Under the pieces are notes generated by a model, which made no database searches, had not been told where the DNA came from, and was given only the letters and a program-made list of their open reading frames with translations. 64,000 bases of DNA from Chitinophaga pinensis (lineage in GTDB: Bacteria > Bacteroidota > Bacteroidia > NS11-12g > UBA955): assembly GCA_945890895.1 (NCBI GenBank), contig CAMDDG010000005.1:1-64000 (forward strand), read 5' to 3'. Positions 43,080-53,262 of the stretch are shown piece after piece. The position numbers and the translations under genes were made by a program. How positions within the stretch are numbered: position 1 is the first letter of the stretch; every line of letters starts with the position of its first letter.

Positions 43080-44176
43080 CCGCAAGCTGCGTCAATATCC
43101 TTACCTCGGCTTCTTCGAACATTAACAATGAGCTTTTGACTGGATAATCCGTCTGCAAATGCATCTAACCGACTGGTTGGTTGGTAGTCTGCTGTTGAAA
43201 TAGGATTGTATTCTATCAAGTTTATTTTAGTTGGGAATTTGCGTGCAAATTTGGCTAGATTTCGTTCATCGTTAATTGAATCATTTACTCCAGCAATTAC
43301 GGTGTACTCTAATGTTGGACGAACACCCGTTTTATCATACCAATAATTTAAGCTATCAGCCAATAATTCTAGGGGATTGCTTTCATTTATAGGCATTATA
43401 GCACTTCTTGATTCGTTGTCTGCAGCATGTAAACTTAGAGCTAAATGGGTTTTAACTCCATCATCGGCCAGCTTTTGAATCATTTTTGCAATTCCAGCAG
43501 TAGAAATTGTTATCCTACTTGGACTCATACCTAATCCATCAGGTGATGTAATTACATGTATGCTTTTTAGAACTTGCTGGTAATTCAAAAGCGGTTCTCC
43601 CATGCCCATGTAAACAATATTATCGAGTTTTTTACCCCGATGCTCTTCTGCAAGTTGATTGATAAGAACGACTTGATCAAAGATTTCAGCGGCTGTAAGA
43701 TTTCGTTCTCGTTTCAAATAACCGGTTGCGCAAAACTTACAATCCAACGAACAACCGACCTGACTACTTACACATGCAGTAGTTCTTTTGGAAGTTGGAA
43801 TTAACACACCTTCAACTCGATTACCATCATGCAATTTAAACACTACTTTAATGGTTCCATCTGAGGAATATTGTGCTAATTCGATGGTAGTAGTATGAAA
43901 CGTAAATTGTTCGGCTAAAGCATCCCGCAAACTTTTCGGAAGGTTTTGCATTTCATCGAAAGATTGAACTCCTTTTTGCCATAACCATTGCCAGATTTGT
44001 TTGGATCGAAAAGCGGGTTGCCGCAAATTTTTGAGTTGATCTGTAAGTTCTGACAAACTTAAATCACGAATATCCAATTGTTTTTTACCTTTTGGATTAA
44101 CGATATTATCGGGCGATACCGAGTGATCCATGGAAGCATTGTTTTCCATGTTAATTAAATCTTCAGGCAAATTCAT
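43055..44176 (-). CDS. rlmN: 23S rRNA/tRNA adenine-C2 methyltransferase (radical SAM)
   Basis: [16 protein letters not shown] (radical SAM CxxxCxxC), [31 protein letters not shown]. Confidence 0.95.
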   Translation of the reverse strand: MNLPEDLINMENNASMDHSVSPDNIVNPKGKKQLDIRDLSLSELTDQLKNLRQPAFRSKQIWQWLWQKGVQSFDEMQNLPKSLRDALAEQFTFHTTTIELAQYSSDGTIKVVFKLHDGNRVEGVLIPTSKRTTACVSSQVGCSLDCKFCATGYLKRERNLTAAEIFDQVVLINQLAEEHRGKKLDNIVYMGMGEPLLNYQQVLKSIHVITSPDGLGMSPSRITISTAGIAKMIQKLADDGVKTHLALSLHAADNESRSAIMPINESNPLELLADSLNYWYDKTGVRPTLEYTVIAGVNDSINDERNLAKFARKFPTKINLIEYNPISTADYQPTSRLDAFADGLSSQKLIVNVRRSRGKDIDAACGQLALKSR

Positions 44177-44246
44177 AGTTGAATAATTGGGTTATTGAAT
44201 ACAGTAGAAGTAGGTTTTGAATCCGAACAATTTGAACTCGTCAAGA

Positions 44247-45563
44247 TTATTTTTTCCTGTAGAAAATGCTAATTGGAACACCCGTGAGCGAATATTCTTC
44301 TCTTAACTTATTTTCTAGAAAACGAGTATAAGAATCCGCCACATATTGGGGTAAATTACAAAACAGGGCAAATGCAACTCTTTTACTTGGCAGTTGTGTT
44401 ACGAATTTAATCTTTACAAACTTCCCTTTTTTACTTGGGGGAGGATAATTCTCGATAACATTTAACAAGTATTCATTCAGTTTATGCGTAGTAATTTTCG
44501 TACTCAAATTTTCATAAACCTTCAACATTGTTTCCAGAGATTGGAAAATACGCTGTTTATTTAAAGCAGAGATATACATAATAGGAACATCTACAAAGGG
44601 AGCAATACGCTCTTTGATCATTTCTGTATATTCCAAATGGGTATTCGATTCTTTCTCAACAAGATCCCATTTATTCACCAAAATCATGACTCCTTTACCT
44701 AACCGATGTGCCATCCAGAAAAGATTGAGATCTTGTGCTTCAATACCTAAAGTTGCATCCAAAACCAGAACAACCACATCTGCATTTTCTAATGCGCGTA
44801 ATGAACGCATCACAGAATAAAATTCGATATTTTCGTGTACTCTGCTTTTTTTACGAACCCCTGCCGTGTCAATCAGTACTACTTCTTTGCCGTAAGCTTT
44901 ATAGATGGTGTCAATAGAATCACGTGTGGTACCCGCGATATTGGTTACAATGTTTCTATCTTGACCGATTAATGCATTAATTAAACTACTTTTACCCACA
45001 TTAGGACGTCCAACAATGGCAATTCTGGGTAGATCAAGATATTCAGCTTGAGGGGCAGATTCCTTTTCTATTTCCAAGTATTTAACTACTTCATCCAATA
45101 GTTCACCTGTACCAGAACCGTTGGTAGCGGAAACTTCGAAGATGTGTTCAAATCCCAAAGCATAAAATGCAGGAGCTTCTAGTCTAAGTTTTTCATTGTC
45201 AACTTTATTCACAACCAGCAAAACCGGCTTTTTATTGCGATGCAATAATGTGGCAAATTCTTCATCTAACGGGTGAATATCAGACTGAACATCCACCATA
45301 AAAATTAAGACAGCCGCTTCTTCAATTGCGATATGAACCTGTTCACGAATGGCAGTTTCAAATAAATCGGTACTATCTGGAACAAACCCTCCCGTATCAA
45401 TAACAGTAAACTCAACACCGTTCCAATCACTTCTACCATAATGACGATCACGGGTAACGCCACTGAAGTCATCAACGATGGCTTTGCGTTCACCCGTAAG
45501 ACGGTTGAACAAGGTACTTTTTCCTACGTTGGGCCTTCCTACAATGGCTACAATTCGACTCAT
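44247..45563 (-). CDS. der: Ribosome biogenesis GTPase Der
   Basis: Two GTPase domains: IVGRPNVGKSTLFNRLTG and IVGRPNVGKSSLINALIG; C-terminal KH-like domain. Confidence 0.97.
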   Translation of the reverse strand: MSRIVAIVGRPNVGKSTLFNRLTGERKAIVDDFSGVTRDRHYGRSDWNGVEFTVIDTGGFVPDSTDLFETAIREQVHIAIEEAAVLIFMVDVQSDIHPLDEEFATLLHRNKKPVLLVVNKVDNEKLRLEAPAFYALGFEHIFEVSATNGSGTGELLDEVVKYLEIEKESAPQAEYLDLPRIAIVGRPNVGKSSLINALIGQDRNIVTNIAGTTRDSIDTIYKAYGKEVVLIDTAGVRKKSRVHENIEFYSVMRSLRALENADVVVLVLDATLGIEAQDLNLFWMAHRLGKGVMILVNKWDLVEKESNTHLEYTEMIKERIAPFVDVPIMYISALNKQRIFQSLETMLKVYENLSTKITTHKLNEYLLNVIENYPPPSKKGKFVKIKFVTQLPSKRVAFALFCNLPQYVADSYTRFLENKLREEYSLTGVPISIFYRKK

Positions 45564-45567
45564 TCTG

Positions 45568-45575
45568 CAAAGATA
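45568..45575 (-). promoter_or_regulatory. Putative -7 element TATCTTTG for der
   Basis: TATCTTTGCAGAATG on the minus strand, 4 bp before the ATG. Confidence 0.5.
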
Positions 45576-45640
45576 GACAGAATTTTAGGAAACATGAGAA
45601 ATCCTCGAACAATGAGGTGAAAAATAGGTCTAATGGCAAC

Positions 45641-45660
45641 ATGTTACATAATGTTACATA
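45641..45660. repeat. Two perfect tandem 10-bp repeats ATGTTACATA
   Basis: atgttacata|atgttacata read directly, in the divergent der/wza intergenic region. Confidence 0.95.
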
Positions 45661-45913
45661 TTGTGATATGAGGTTCCATAAATTAGCTGATATGGAGCGT
45701 TAGAACTGCTGTGATAAGCTAAAAAAAAGTCCTAATTTTGAATGATTTATTACTTTTTATCTTATTCAGCTCTTGATTTACTTCAAAAATCGCTTGTAGT
45801 TGAAGAGGCGAAGCAATGCCAATTTTTTTTCAATGCTGTAGAATTCAATGATTTTTTCTAATTTGCTGCTGCATTCTCATTTTTATTTCTTTTTGTAAAT
45901 TTATAAAATTCAC

Positions 45914-46702
45914 ATGGTTAAAAATAACCGCTTTGGGTCCTTTTTTGTTTTGATCGTATCCGTAATTGCCATTCAGGTTGTTAGCTCCTGCGGAGGAAAC
46001 AAAAAACTCGCATATTTTGGTGGAATAAAAGACAGTACAATTATTGATTCTGTTTTTTTGAAAGAAGTTCGTATCAAAAAGGGAGACCAGCTTTCAATTA
46101 CTATTGCAAGTTTAAATCAAGAAATAGATAACATCATCAATAAAGCCAACAGCATTGGTGGGGTTGGTGCTGGCGGGGATGAGTCGCAGTCAGGCTATTT
46201 TGTTACAGAGCAAGGGCTACTTCATTTACCCAGAATTGGAACATTGAAAGTGGAGGGAATGACCCATGCGGAGTTAACAGATACACTTCAAATATTATAT
46301 AAGGAATATGCGAAAGACCCAATTGTTTCAGTACGACTAATGAATTTTAGGGTAATTGTTTTGGGGGAAGTTAATCGCCCCGGTCAATTAACATTCAGTA
46401 CCACCAATGTAGATATTTTTGAAGCCATAGGAAAAGCGGGAGATTTAACGCAATTTGGCAAAAGAGAAGATGTTTTATTGATTCGTCAAACGGATTCCTC
46501 AAGAATTGCAAGAAGAATTGATTTAACTCAAGCCAGTGTTATTGGGTCTCCGGTTTATCAATTACAATCAGGTGATTTGATTTATGTTGAAGCAAATCAA
46601 GCGAAGAAAAATTCATCCAGTTTAACGTTTCAATTGTGGCCCATGGTAAGCGGTAGTTTAACCGTAATTATTGCACTGATAGGATTTGTAATTAGAAGTT
46701 AA
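45914..46702 (+). CDS. Polysaccharide biosynthesis/export lipoprotein (Wza-like, OPX family)
   Basis: Lipobox VVSSCGGNKK; YFVTEQGLLHLPRIGTLKVEGMTHAEL; VIVLGEVNRPGQLTF (SLBB). Confidence 0.93.
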   Translation: MVKNNRFGSFFVLIVSVIAIQVVSSCGGNKKLAYFGGIKDSTIIDSVFLKEVRIKKGDQLSITIASLNQEIDNIINKANSIGGVGAGGDESQSGYFVTEQGLLHLPRIGTLKVEGMTHAELTDTLQILYKEYAKDPIVSVRLMNFRVIVLGEVNRPGQLTFSTTNVDIFEAIGKAGDLTQFGKREDVLLIRQTDSSRIARRIDLTQASVIGSPVYQLQSGDLIYVEANQAKKNSSSLTFQLWPMVSGSLTVIIALIGFVIRS

Positions 46703-49101
46703 TGAAGAAAATAAATCCAGCATATAATCCATACGAAATATTAAGAAAAGTTCTGTTGCCCTATTGGCCCATATTTGCCATTTCAGTTGCAGGCGCATAC
46801 TTAATTGGTAAAACATATCTGAGGTTTCAATTGGCAGAATATCAAGTTTTTGCACGACTGTTAATAAAGGAAGAAGGCGGAATAGAAAGTGCGTTACTGC
46901 GAGAATTGAATATTGAATCTCCTGCTAAATTAGTAGATAATGAAATTGAAATATTAAAATCGAGTAATATCACGGATGATATAGCTAAGAATATCAATGC
47001 TTATGTGAGAATCACGCAAAAAGGGAATTTTCAATCGGTTGTAATGCCTTACGATTTCCCAATTAGATTCGAAGCTCTCAATGAAGATTCCCTGGTTGAA
47101 CTACCGAACAAAGTGATTCGTATTGCCGATAAGGGTAATTATTTTACCATCGATGGTAAGAAATACCAACCAAGGACTCAGATTGTAAATTTCGACGGAT
47201 TCGATTTTAGAATGGAAGTAGATCCAAAAGCCTTGTGTAATGTGCTTTCTTCAACAGATTATAAGTTAGAAATAATATCTCCACGGATTGCCTCACAAAG
47301 TATTGGTAAAAGATTATCCGCGTTTAAAGTTGGAAAAAACACATCCATTATTGAAGTAAGCTTCATTGACCCCAATGTTCAAAATGCAACCCAAATTTTG
47401 AATGAAGTATTAAACGTTTACACCGATGCTTCAGTTACTGAAAAAAGAAAATCTGCCCAATATTCTTTGGACTTTATTGATCAAAGATTGCGTTTAATCA
47501 ACGGAGAGCTGGATAGTGTAGAACGAAATATTCAGAATTTTAAATCGTCAAATGGTATTGTGGATATTAGTTCGCAAGCAGCACAGTATTTGAGTAATGT
47601 AAGAGAGACCGATGAGCGTTTGGCAAATTTAAATTTACAATTCTCCATTTTGGAAGATATTGAAAAATACATCAATGGCAAATTTAATGGTAGTGGAATT
47701 GTGCCATCAATGATCGGTATTGATGGACCAATGTTAAATACCTTGTTGCAAGATTTGTATAGGTTGGAAATTGAAATATCTCGGCGTAAGAAAATATCAG
47801 GAGTTCGCGATGAAATATACATTGGTTTAGAAGAAGAAATAGCAAAAACCAAAAGAGGAATTAAGGAAAATATGGCCAATATCCGATCCAATTTAATGGT
47901 TACAAAGTCCGTTATTGATCGTGAATTGTCTAAACAAAATTCATTACTGAGTAGTTTGCCTCAACAAGAAAGAACACTAGTTGACATTTCACGTCAGCAA
48001 AATATTAAGAATCAGATATATACATTCTTACTTCAGAAACGTGAAGAATCTGCAATCTCGTATGCCGCAACAGTTTCAGATATTCGCATAATAGAAAGAG
48101 CTTTTGGAGGAACACAAGTTGGACCTAAAACTCAATTGACTTATGTAATTGGGTTCTCATTAGGATTATTGATCCCGTTTATCATTCTATATATATGGAA
48201 GTTCATGAGTCCTAAGTTACAATACAGAGACGAAATTACGTATTTAACGGATGTCCCAATTCTTGGGGAAATTATCAATGACCCTGAAAAAAGAAAGATT
48301 GTAGTTGGTTTGAAAGATAGAGGACTGATTTCAGAATCAATGAGAACGTTAAGAACAAAATTAGGAATTGTTTTTAAGCATCCCAGTAAAAAAGATATTA
48401 TTTCCGAAGAACTTGCAAAGTTTATTTTGGTAACTTCTAGTATTCCGGGTGAGGGTAAAACATTTGTATCTATTAACTTAGGGGTTAGTTATAGTTTGAC
48501 GGGTAAGAGAGTTGTATTAATAGGTGCAGATATGAGGAAGCCAACTCTACATAAAGTATTTGAAATTAATTCAAGAAATGGTTTGAGTAGTTTTTTATCT
48601 GGAACGGTGGATGTTGAGCGTGTTATTTTCCCAACTGAATATGACAATTTATTCATTATACCTTCAGGTGTTATACCGCCAAATCCAACGGAATTGTTCG
48701 AATCCAACAAGATGGATGAATTATTTCAGTATTTGAATAACAACTTTGATGTTATAATTTTAGATACTCCTCCGTTAGGATTGGTTTCTGATGCGGAGTT
48801 GTTAGCGAAATATACCGAAATGACTTTGTTTGTAGTTCGACAAAATAAGACGTTTAAAGAAGCCATTATCGAAGTTATTAATAAAGCCAATGATTCGGGT
48901 AATTTCCAGAACATGGGAATCATATTTAATGGTATTAAACCAAATGGAATTGGAAGATATGCCTATTACGGTTATGGATATGGAGGATACGGATACGGTT
49001 ATGGATATGGTTATTCAGGATACGGATATTACGGTGGAGGGGTGAAGAAAACAGGTTATGGATATTTCTTTAAAAGTTTATTTAAAGGAATGAAAAAATA
49101 A
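46702..49101 (+). CDS. Wzc-like polysaccharide co-polymerase / BY-kinase with Gly-Tyr-rich tail
   Basis: Wzz-type N-terminus, LVTSSIPGEGKTFVSINLG (Walker A), LIGADMRKPTLHK, VIILDTPPLGLVSDA, C-terminal tyrosine cluster. Confidence 0.93.
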   Translation: MKKINPAYNPYEILRKVLLPYWPIFAISVAGAYLIGKTYLRFQLAEYQVFARLLIKEEGGIESALLRELNIESPAKLVDNEIEILKSSNITDDIAKNINAYVRITQKGNFQSVVMPYDFPIRFEALNEDSLVELPNKVIRIADKGNYFTIDGKKYQPRTQIVNFDGFDFRMEVDPKALCNVLSSTDYKLEIISPRIASQSIGKRLSAFKVGKNTSIIEVSFIDPNVQNATQILNEVLNVYTDASVTEKRKSAQYSLDFIDQRLRLINGELDSVERNIQNFKSSNGIVDISSQAAQYLSNVRETDERLANLNLQFSILEDIEKYINGKFNGSGIVPSMIGIDGPMLNTLLQDLYRLEIEISRRKKISGVRDEIYIGLEEEIAKTKRGIKENMANIRSNLMVTKSVIDRELSKQNSLLSSLPQQERTLVDISRQQNIKNQIYTFLLQKREESAISYAATVSDIRIIERAFGGTQVGPKTQLTYVIGFSLGLLIPFIILYIWKFMSPKLQYRDEITYLTDVPILGEIINDPEKRKIVVGLKDRGLISESMRTLRTKLGIVFKHPSKKDIISEELAKFILVTSSIPGEGKTFVSINLGVSYSLTGKRVVLIGADMRKPTLHKVFEINSRNGLSSFLSGTVDVERVIFPTEYDNLFIIPSGVIPPNPTELFESNKMDELFQYLNNNFDVIILDTPPLGLVSDAELLAKYTEMTLFVVRQNKTFKEAIIEVINKANDSGNFQNMGIIFNGIKPNGIGRYAYYGYGYGGYGYGYGYGYSGYGYYGGGVKKTGYGYFFKSLFKGMKK

Positions 49102-49135
49102 GCAATCTTTATATAAGGGGATAAATATCAATCAA

Positions 49136-50965
49136 TTGACGATTCTTAATTACTACAAGTTTTTTAGTTCTTTTTCAAAGTACAGACTTTTCGTTTTAAT
49201 ATTTTTGAATTTATCTATAGCGATTATTGATATCGCATTATCGGTTGTTCTGATTCCAACGTTAATGGCATTGTCAGGAGTACAAATTGCAGGCTATGAC
49301 CGAATTTTTAGTGCAATTCAATTTGTTGGAATATCTATGAATACTACATCGTCACAATTAATTGTTTTGATGAGTGTAGTTTCAATCAAAACCGTTTTTG
49401 CTTGGTTTGAATCATTTTATTATACCATAACAATTGAAAGAATTTTAAATACCGTAAGGAAAAACTTGTTTACGAAAGTCAGCCAGTTAGGGTATCAAGA
49501 TTTTATTAAGTTTAATTCAGGAGAATTGTCGAATGTATGTGTCACCGAAGTAGAGAAGATGTTTTTTTCAACGCGCAGTTTCATACAAACTATTCAGAGT
49601 GCAATTTTATTGATTGGTTATTTTATTGCCGTTATTAATTTGAATTTTAAAATATCCATCATATTTGTTGTTTCTTCGGCGGTAATATTTTTAATTTATA
49701 GAAAGGTTGTTAAGTTTATCAGCACATACTCCCAGAATATTTCAGACGATTCTGCCCGATTGAATCATATATTGTTGCAATATTTTGCAAATTTTAAATA
49801 CATTAAAATAAGTAATATTGTAGGCTCATATTCATTTTTCGTTGAGAAAGAAATTCAAAATGTAGAAGTGAATCGAAGAAAAATAGGTCTATTAAATGGA
49901 ATCATTGTAGCTATTAGGGAACCCGTAGTTGTTTTAATTATTTTGGTTTGTTTGCTATTTAACTTTTATTTCATTAAAGTGGAATCGGCTATTTTGGTTT
50001 CTATTTTATTTCTTTTGTACCGTGCGTTGAATTCAGTAAATAATTTGCAAGTTGCTTGGGGTAATTTTTTAGCTGGTTCAGGAAGTGTAAATAAGATAAA
50101 TTCATTCATTGTTGAACTCGATAGAATGATTTTTTCTGGAAATCAATTAATAAAACCTGCTATTTCTAGCAATTCGGTGGCAAATTTAGATCCATTGAAT
50201 GAGTTAATCTTTGTTGATGAACAAGCACAAAGTTCAGAAAATTTACGGGTTGATAATTCAATTAAAATTGGTGAAAAAATGCCGGATTTATCAAAAGGTT
50301 ATTGGATTATTCGATTAGAAAATGTTAGTTTTAGCATCGGTGAAAAATTGATAATAAAGAATTTAAGTTCCGAATTTGTATCTGGAAAACTTTATATCAT
50401 TAAGGGCCCAAGTGGAAGCGGAAAATCTACGTTAATTAATTTAATAAGTGGACTTTACCAGCCTCAAAAAGGCAGTATAAATATAATACCTCAAGACAAT
50501 ATAAATTCATTCAACAATGAATTGAGAATTTCCTATGTTGGACAAGAGCCCGTTATGTTCTTAGATAATCTTTGGAATAATATTACACTTTGGGATTCAG
50601 ATATAAATATACCTGAAAATCAACAAAGGTTTTTAGAGGCATTGCAAAGGGCAAACTTATCCGAGATTATAAATAATTATAGCAATTCTCAACGTGGTTC
50701 ATTTGAATTATTGGCCAATTTAACTATTAATGAAAGGGGCAACAATTGGAGTGGTGGTCAAAGACAACGGATGAATATAGCTCGTGAAATTTACAAAGAT
50801 TCTGATGTTTATATTTTTGATGAAAGTACAAGTGCATTGGATTCAGAAAACAAAAAAGGCGTAATTCAAACTATACACAATTTGGCAAAATCGGGTAAAA
50901 TGGTATTATTCATTTCACATGACGATCAATTCGATTCACTGGCTGATGAATTAATTACTCTCTAA
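49136..50965 (+). CDS. ABC transporter, fused permease and ATPase (PglK/MsbA-like flippase candidate); TTG start
   Basis: N-terminal TM domain; GPSGSGKSTLINLISGL, WSGGQRQRMNIAREI, VYIFDESTSALDSENK. Confidence 0.9.
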   Translation: MTILNYYKFFSSFSKYRLFVLIFLNLSIAIIDIALSVVLIPTLMALSGVQIAGYDRIFSAIQFVGISMNTTSSQLIVLMSVVSIKTVFAWFESFYYTITIERILNTVRKNLFTKVSQLGYQDFIKFNSGELSNVCVTEVEKMFFSTRSFIQTIQSAILLIGYFIAVINLNFKISIIFVVSSAVIFLIYRKVVKFISTYSQNISDDSARLNHILLQYFANFKYIKISNIVGSYSFFVEKEIQNVEVNRRKIGLLNGIIVAIREPVVVLIILVCLLFNFYFIKVESAILVSILFLLYRALNSVNNLQVAWGNFLAGSGSVNKINSFIVELDRMIFSGNQLIKPAISSNSVANLDPLNELIFVDEQAQSSENLRVDNSIKIGEKMPDLSKGYWIIRLENVSFSIGEKLIIKNLSSEFVSGKLYIIKGPSGSGKSTLINLISGLYQPQKGSINIIPQDNINSFNNELRISYVGQEPVMFLDNLWNNITLWDSDINIPENQQRFLEALQRANLSEIINNYSNSQRGSFELLANLTINERGNNWSGGQRQRMNIAREIYKDSDVYIFDESTSALDSENKKGVIQTIHNLAKSGKMVLFISHDDQFDSLADELITL

Positions 50966-51000
50966 TTACACGATTTTCAACAAAATTAGGTTTATAAATA

Positions 51001-51951
51001 TTGAAATTTAAACCCATTCTTCTATACACAAAACATCGTCAAACAATTCCTATTCTTCAGGAAAACAAAGAGGATTTTGTTTTAATTGATTTTGATCAAT
51101 TATGGAAAATTTTAAGGATTTTCGGTAAAACAAGGACATCCAAATTAAGGGCTAAAGTCTATTTTGTTTTATTGAAAGTACTCAAACCTGAAATAATATT
51201 GGATATTAATTGGATTGGAAGAGTTGCGATGATTCATCATTTATATTCAAAAAAGTATAATGTGAAACTCGTAGCAGTTCAACATGGATTTTATACCGGT
51301 GGACATATTAGTAATCGTTTTCCGGAAGGACGTTGGCACAAAATGGCAAGATGTACTCATTTTTGGATTTGGTCCGATTGTATTAAAAGTGAGGTTGTAG
51401 AAAATCGTGCCAATTTTATTGTCAATGGAAATCCATTGTATAATACATTATTTGGATTTAAAAATCCTTACCGCAAAATTGAAAAAGTAGAAACCATCCT
51501 GATTTTGCCCACTTCTTTTGTTGTAGGGGATGAGCAAAAACTGGACAAATTGAATTATGTAATCGATTGTCTAGTTCTTAATGGTTACCAAGTTTACATA
51601 AAGTTTCATCACATGAATCAGATATTTCCAAACAAAGATCAGGTCAAAATCTTGGAAAATATCGATGTATATTCTGTATTATTAAAACAAGAATTTGATT
51701 TAGTTATTGCCGATCATTCCACCACTTTATTGGATGCCCTATTTTTTAATAACTTCGTTTCATTTTGTAATTTTCATCAATCATCTAACACCTTATATGA
51801 AAAATTTCTAGGCGAATTGAATGTGGAATTTATTGAAGATGAAATGATAAAAATAATATCATCCAATAGGATTGAACAGCAAACGAATTTTTTGAATTAT
51901 TTGGGTTTAAATGGAAAGTATAGTAATTCCATTTTGGATAATATTAAATAA
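51001..51951 (+). CDS. Putative GT-B-like glycosyl/polyol-phosphate transferase; TTG start
   Basis: QHGFYTGG and LVIADHSTTLLDALFF resemble motifs in TagF/capsule GT-B transferases; location in EPS cluster. Confidence 0.5.
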   Translation: MKFKPILLYTKHRQTIPILQENKEDFVLIDFDQLWKILRIFGKTRTSKLRAKVYFVLLKVLKPEIILDINWIGRVAMIHHLYSKKYNVKLVAVQHGFYTGGHISNRFPEGRWHKMARCTHFWIWSDCIKSEVVENRANFIVNGNPLYNTLFGFKNPYRKIEKVETILILPTSFVVGDEQKLDKLNYVIDCLVLNGYQVYIKFHHMNQIFPNKDQVKILENIDVYSVLLKQEFDLVIADHSTTLLDALFFNNFVSFCNFHQSSNTLYEKFLGELNVEFIEDEMIKIISSNRIEQQTNFLNYLGLNGKYSNSILDNIK

Positions 51952-51961
51952 ATAACTGAAG

Positions 51962-53248
51962 ATGGCTCAAGATGGTATATTGAATCAAACATTCGACGAT
52001 AGCAATCGTTTCCGTTATTTGCGGAGTTTATTCGCCATCTTTTTTATTAGCCCTGTTTTTGCACTATTTATTTCATTGAAAAATGGTATAAACCGATATT
52101 CCAGATGGATGATGTATTTGATGTTCTTTGTACTCGGATACTCATTAGACACAGACCCAAGAACCGGTTCAGATGTAATAAGAATTGTAGAAGCATTTCT
52201 GCATATTTGTGAAATTCGAGATAAACCCAATGTTTCTTTTTTAGACAAAATAACCATTGATGAATCAAAAGATCTCGAACTTGGATTAGGAACCATTGCA
52301 TATATTTCTTCGTTATTTACTCAGGATCCACATGTTTTTATTGGGATTTTGGGATTTATTTATGGAGTATTTTATGTACAGGTGTTTCTGTTTTTTTTGA
52401 ACTTAATTATGGAACAAAACCAGTTCTATTGGAGCATAATTTTGTCTTTCGCATTTATACATTCTCCATACCAATTTCAGGCTTTTCGTTTTTATTCTGG
52501 AGCAATCATTTTCGTTTGGCTTTTCATAAAAATATTTATGGAAGGGAATAAGAATTTCATATTGAATTATATCCTTCTTATAGCCATTTGTTTTCTCCAT
52601 AATGCTCATTTTGTGTTGGCGGGGTTGGTAGTTTTTAGACGAGTAGTTCCAATAAACCTGTTAAAATTCTTTTGGTTAGTTTACCTTTCATTTTTTATAA
52701 TCAGTCATACCGTTGGTTTTGATCTTGGGGCCTTTTCAGAATTCCTTCCCGAATCATTTAAAGATAGAACAGATGCTTATTCCAGCGAAGGGAAGGAAGA
52801 TGCTATTCAAGGACCTGAATTGAGTTGGTTTCTTGTGTATGCATACACCATCAATGAATGGTTCTTTTTTATCATGAACAACTTAAATTTTTACTTATTA
52901 GTAAGAATGAAAAAGGAAAAAGAGCTTCCAGAATATGTAGGTTTCTTTGCGTTATTAATTTCATTTTCTTCTTTGCTGTTAGGAACGGAAGGGTATCGAC
53001 TGCATGTGATTGCAAATCACATTATGTTCATCATTTTTTTTACAGTTCATAACAATGAATATGCCTTCGATCTATTTAAAAAAATGGAATCCAAATTGAG
53101 GTATATCATTCTGTTTTATGTTTTTATACTATTTAGACGTACAACGGATTTTATCAGTCTATACGTGTTCATTTTGAATCCTCTGTTATTTTATGCAATC
53201 GAAAATAATTATACCATTGCAAAATTTTATACGGATGTCTTTAAGTAA
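51962..53248 (+). CDS. EpsG/Wzy-like polysaccharide polymerase (multi-pass membrane protein)
   Basis: Multiple TM segments; DTDPRTGSDVIRIVEAF, HSPYQFQAFRFYSGAIIFVWLFIK, FLHNAHFVLAGL patterns of EpsG-type proteins. Confidence 0.7.
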   Translation: MAQDGILNQTFDDSNRFRYLRSLFAIFFISPVFALFISLKNGINRYSRWMMYLMFFVLGYSLDTDPRTGSDVIRIVEAFLHICEIRDKPNVSFLDKITIDESKDLELGLGTIAYISSLFTQDPHVFIGILGFIYGVFYVQVFLFFLNLIMEQNQFYWSIILSFAFIHSPYQFQAFRFYSGAIIFVWLFIKIFMEGNKNFILNYILLIAICFLHNAHFVLAGLVVFRRVVPINLLKFFWLVYLSFFIISHTVGFDLGAFSEFLPESFKDRTDAYSSEGKEDAIQGPELSWFLVYAYTINEWFFFIMNNLNFYLLVRMKKEKELPEYVGFFALLISFSSLLLGTEGYRLHVIANHIMFIIFFTVHNNEYAFDLFKKMESKLRYIILFYVFILFRRTTDFISLYVFILNPLLFYAIENNYTIAKFYTDVFK

Positions 53249-53262
53249 ATTTATTCCTAACA

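Noticed and set aside
47532-47891. 119-aa antisense ORF within the Wzc-like gene
   Set aside because: Antisense to a clear coding region with no independent support.
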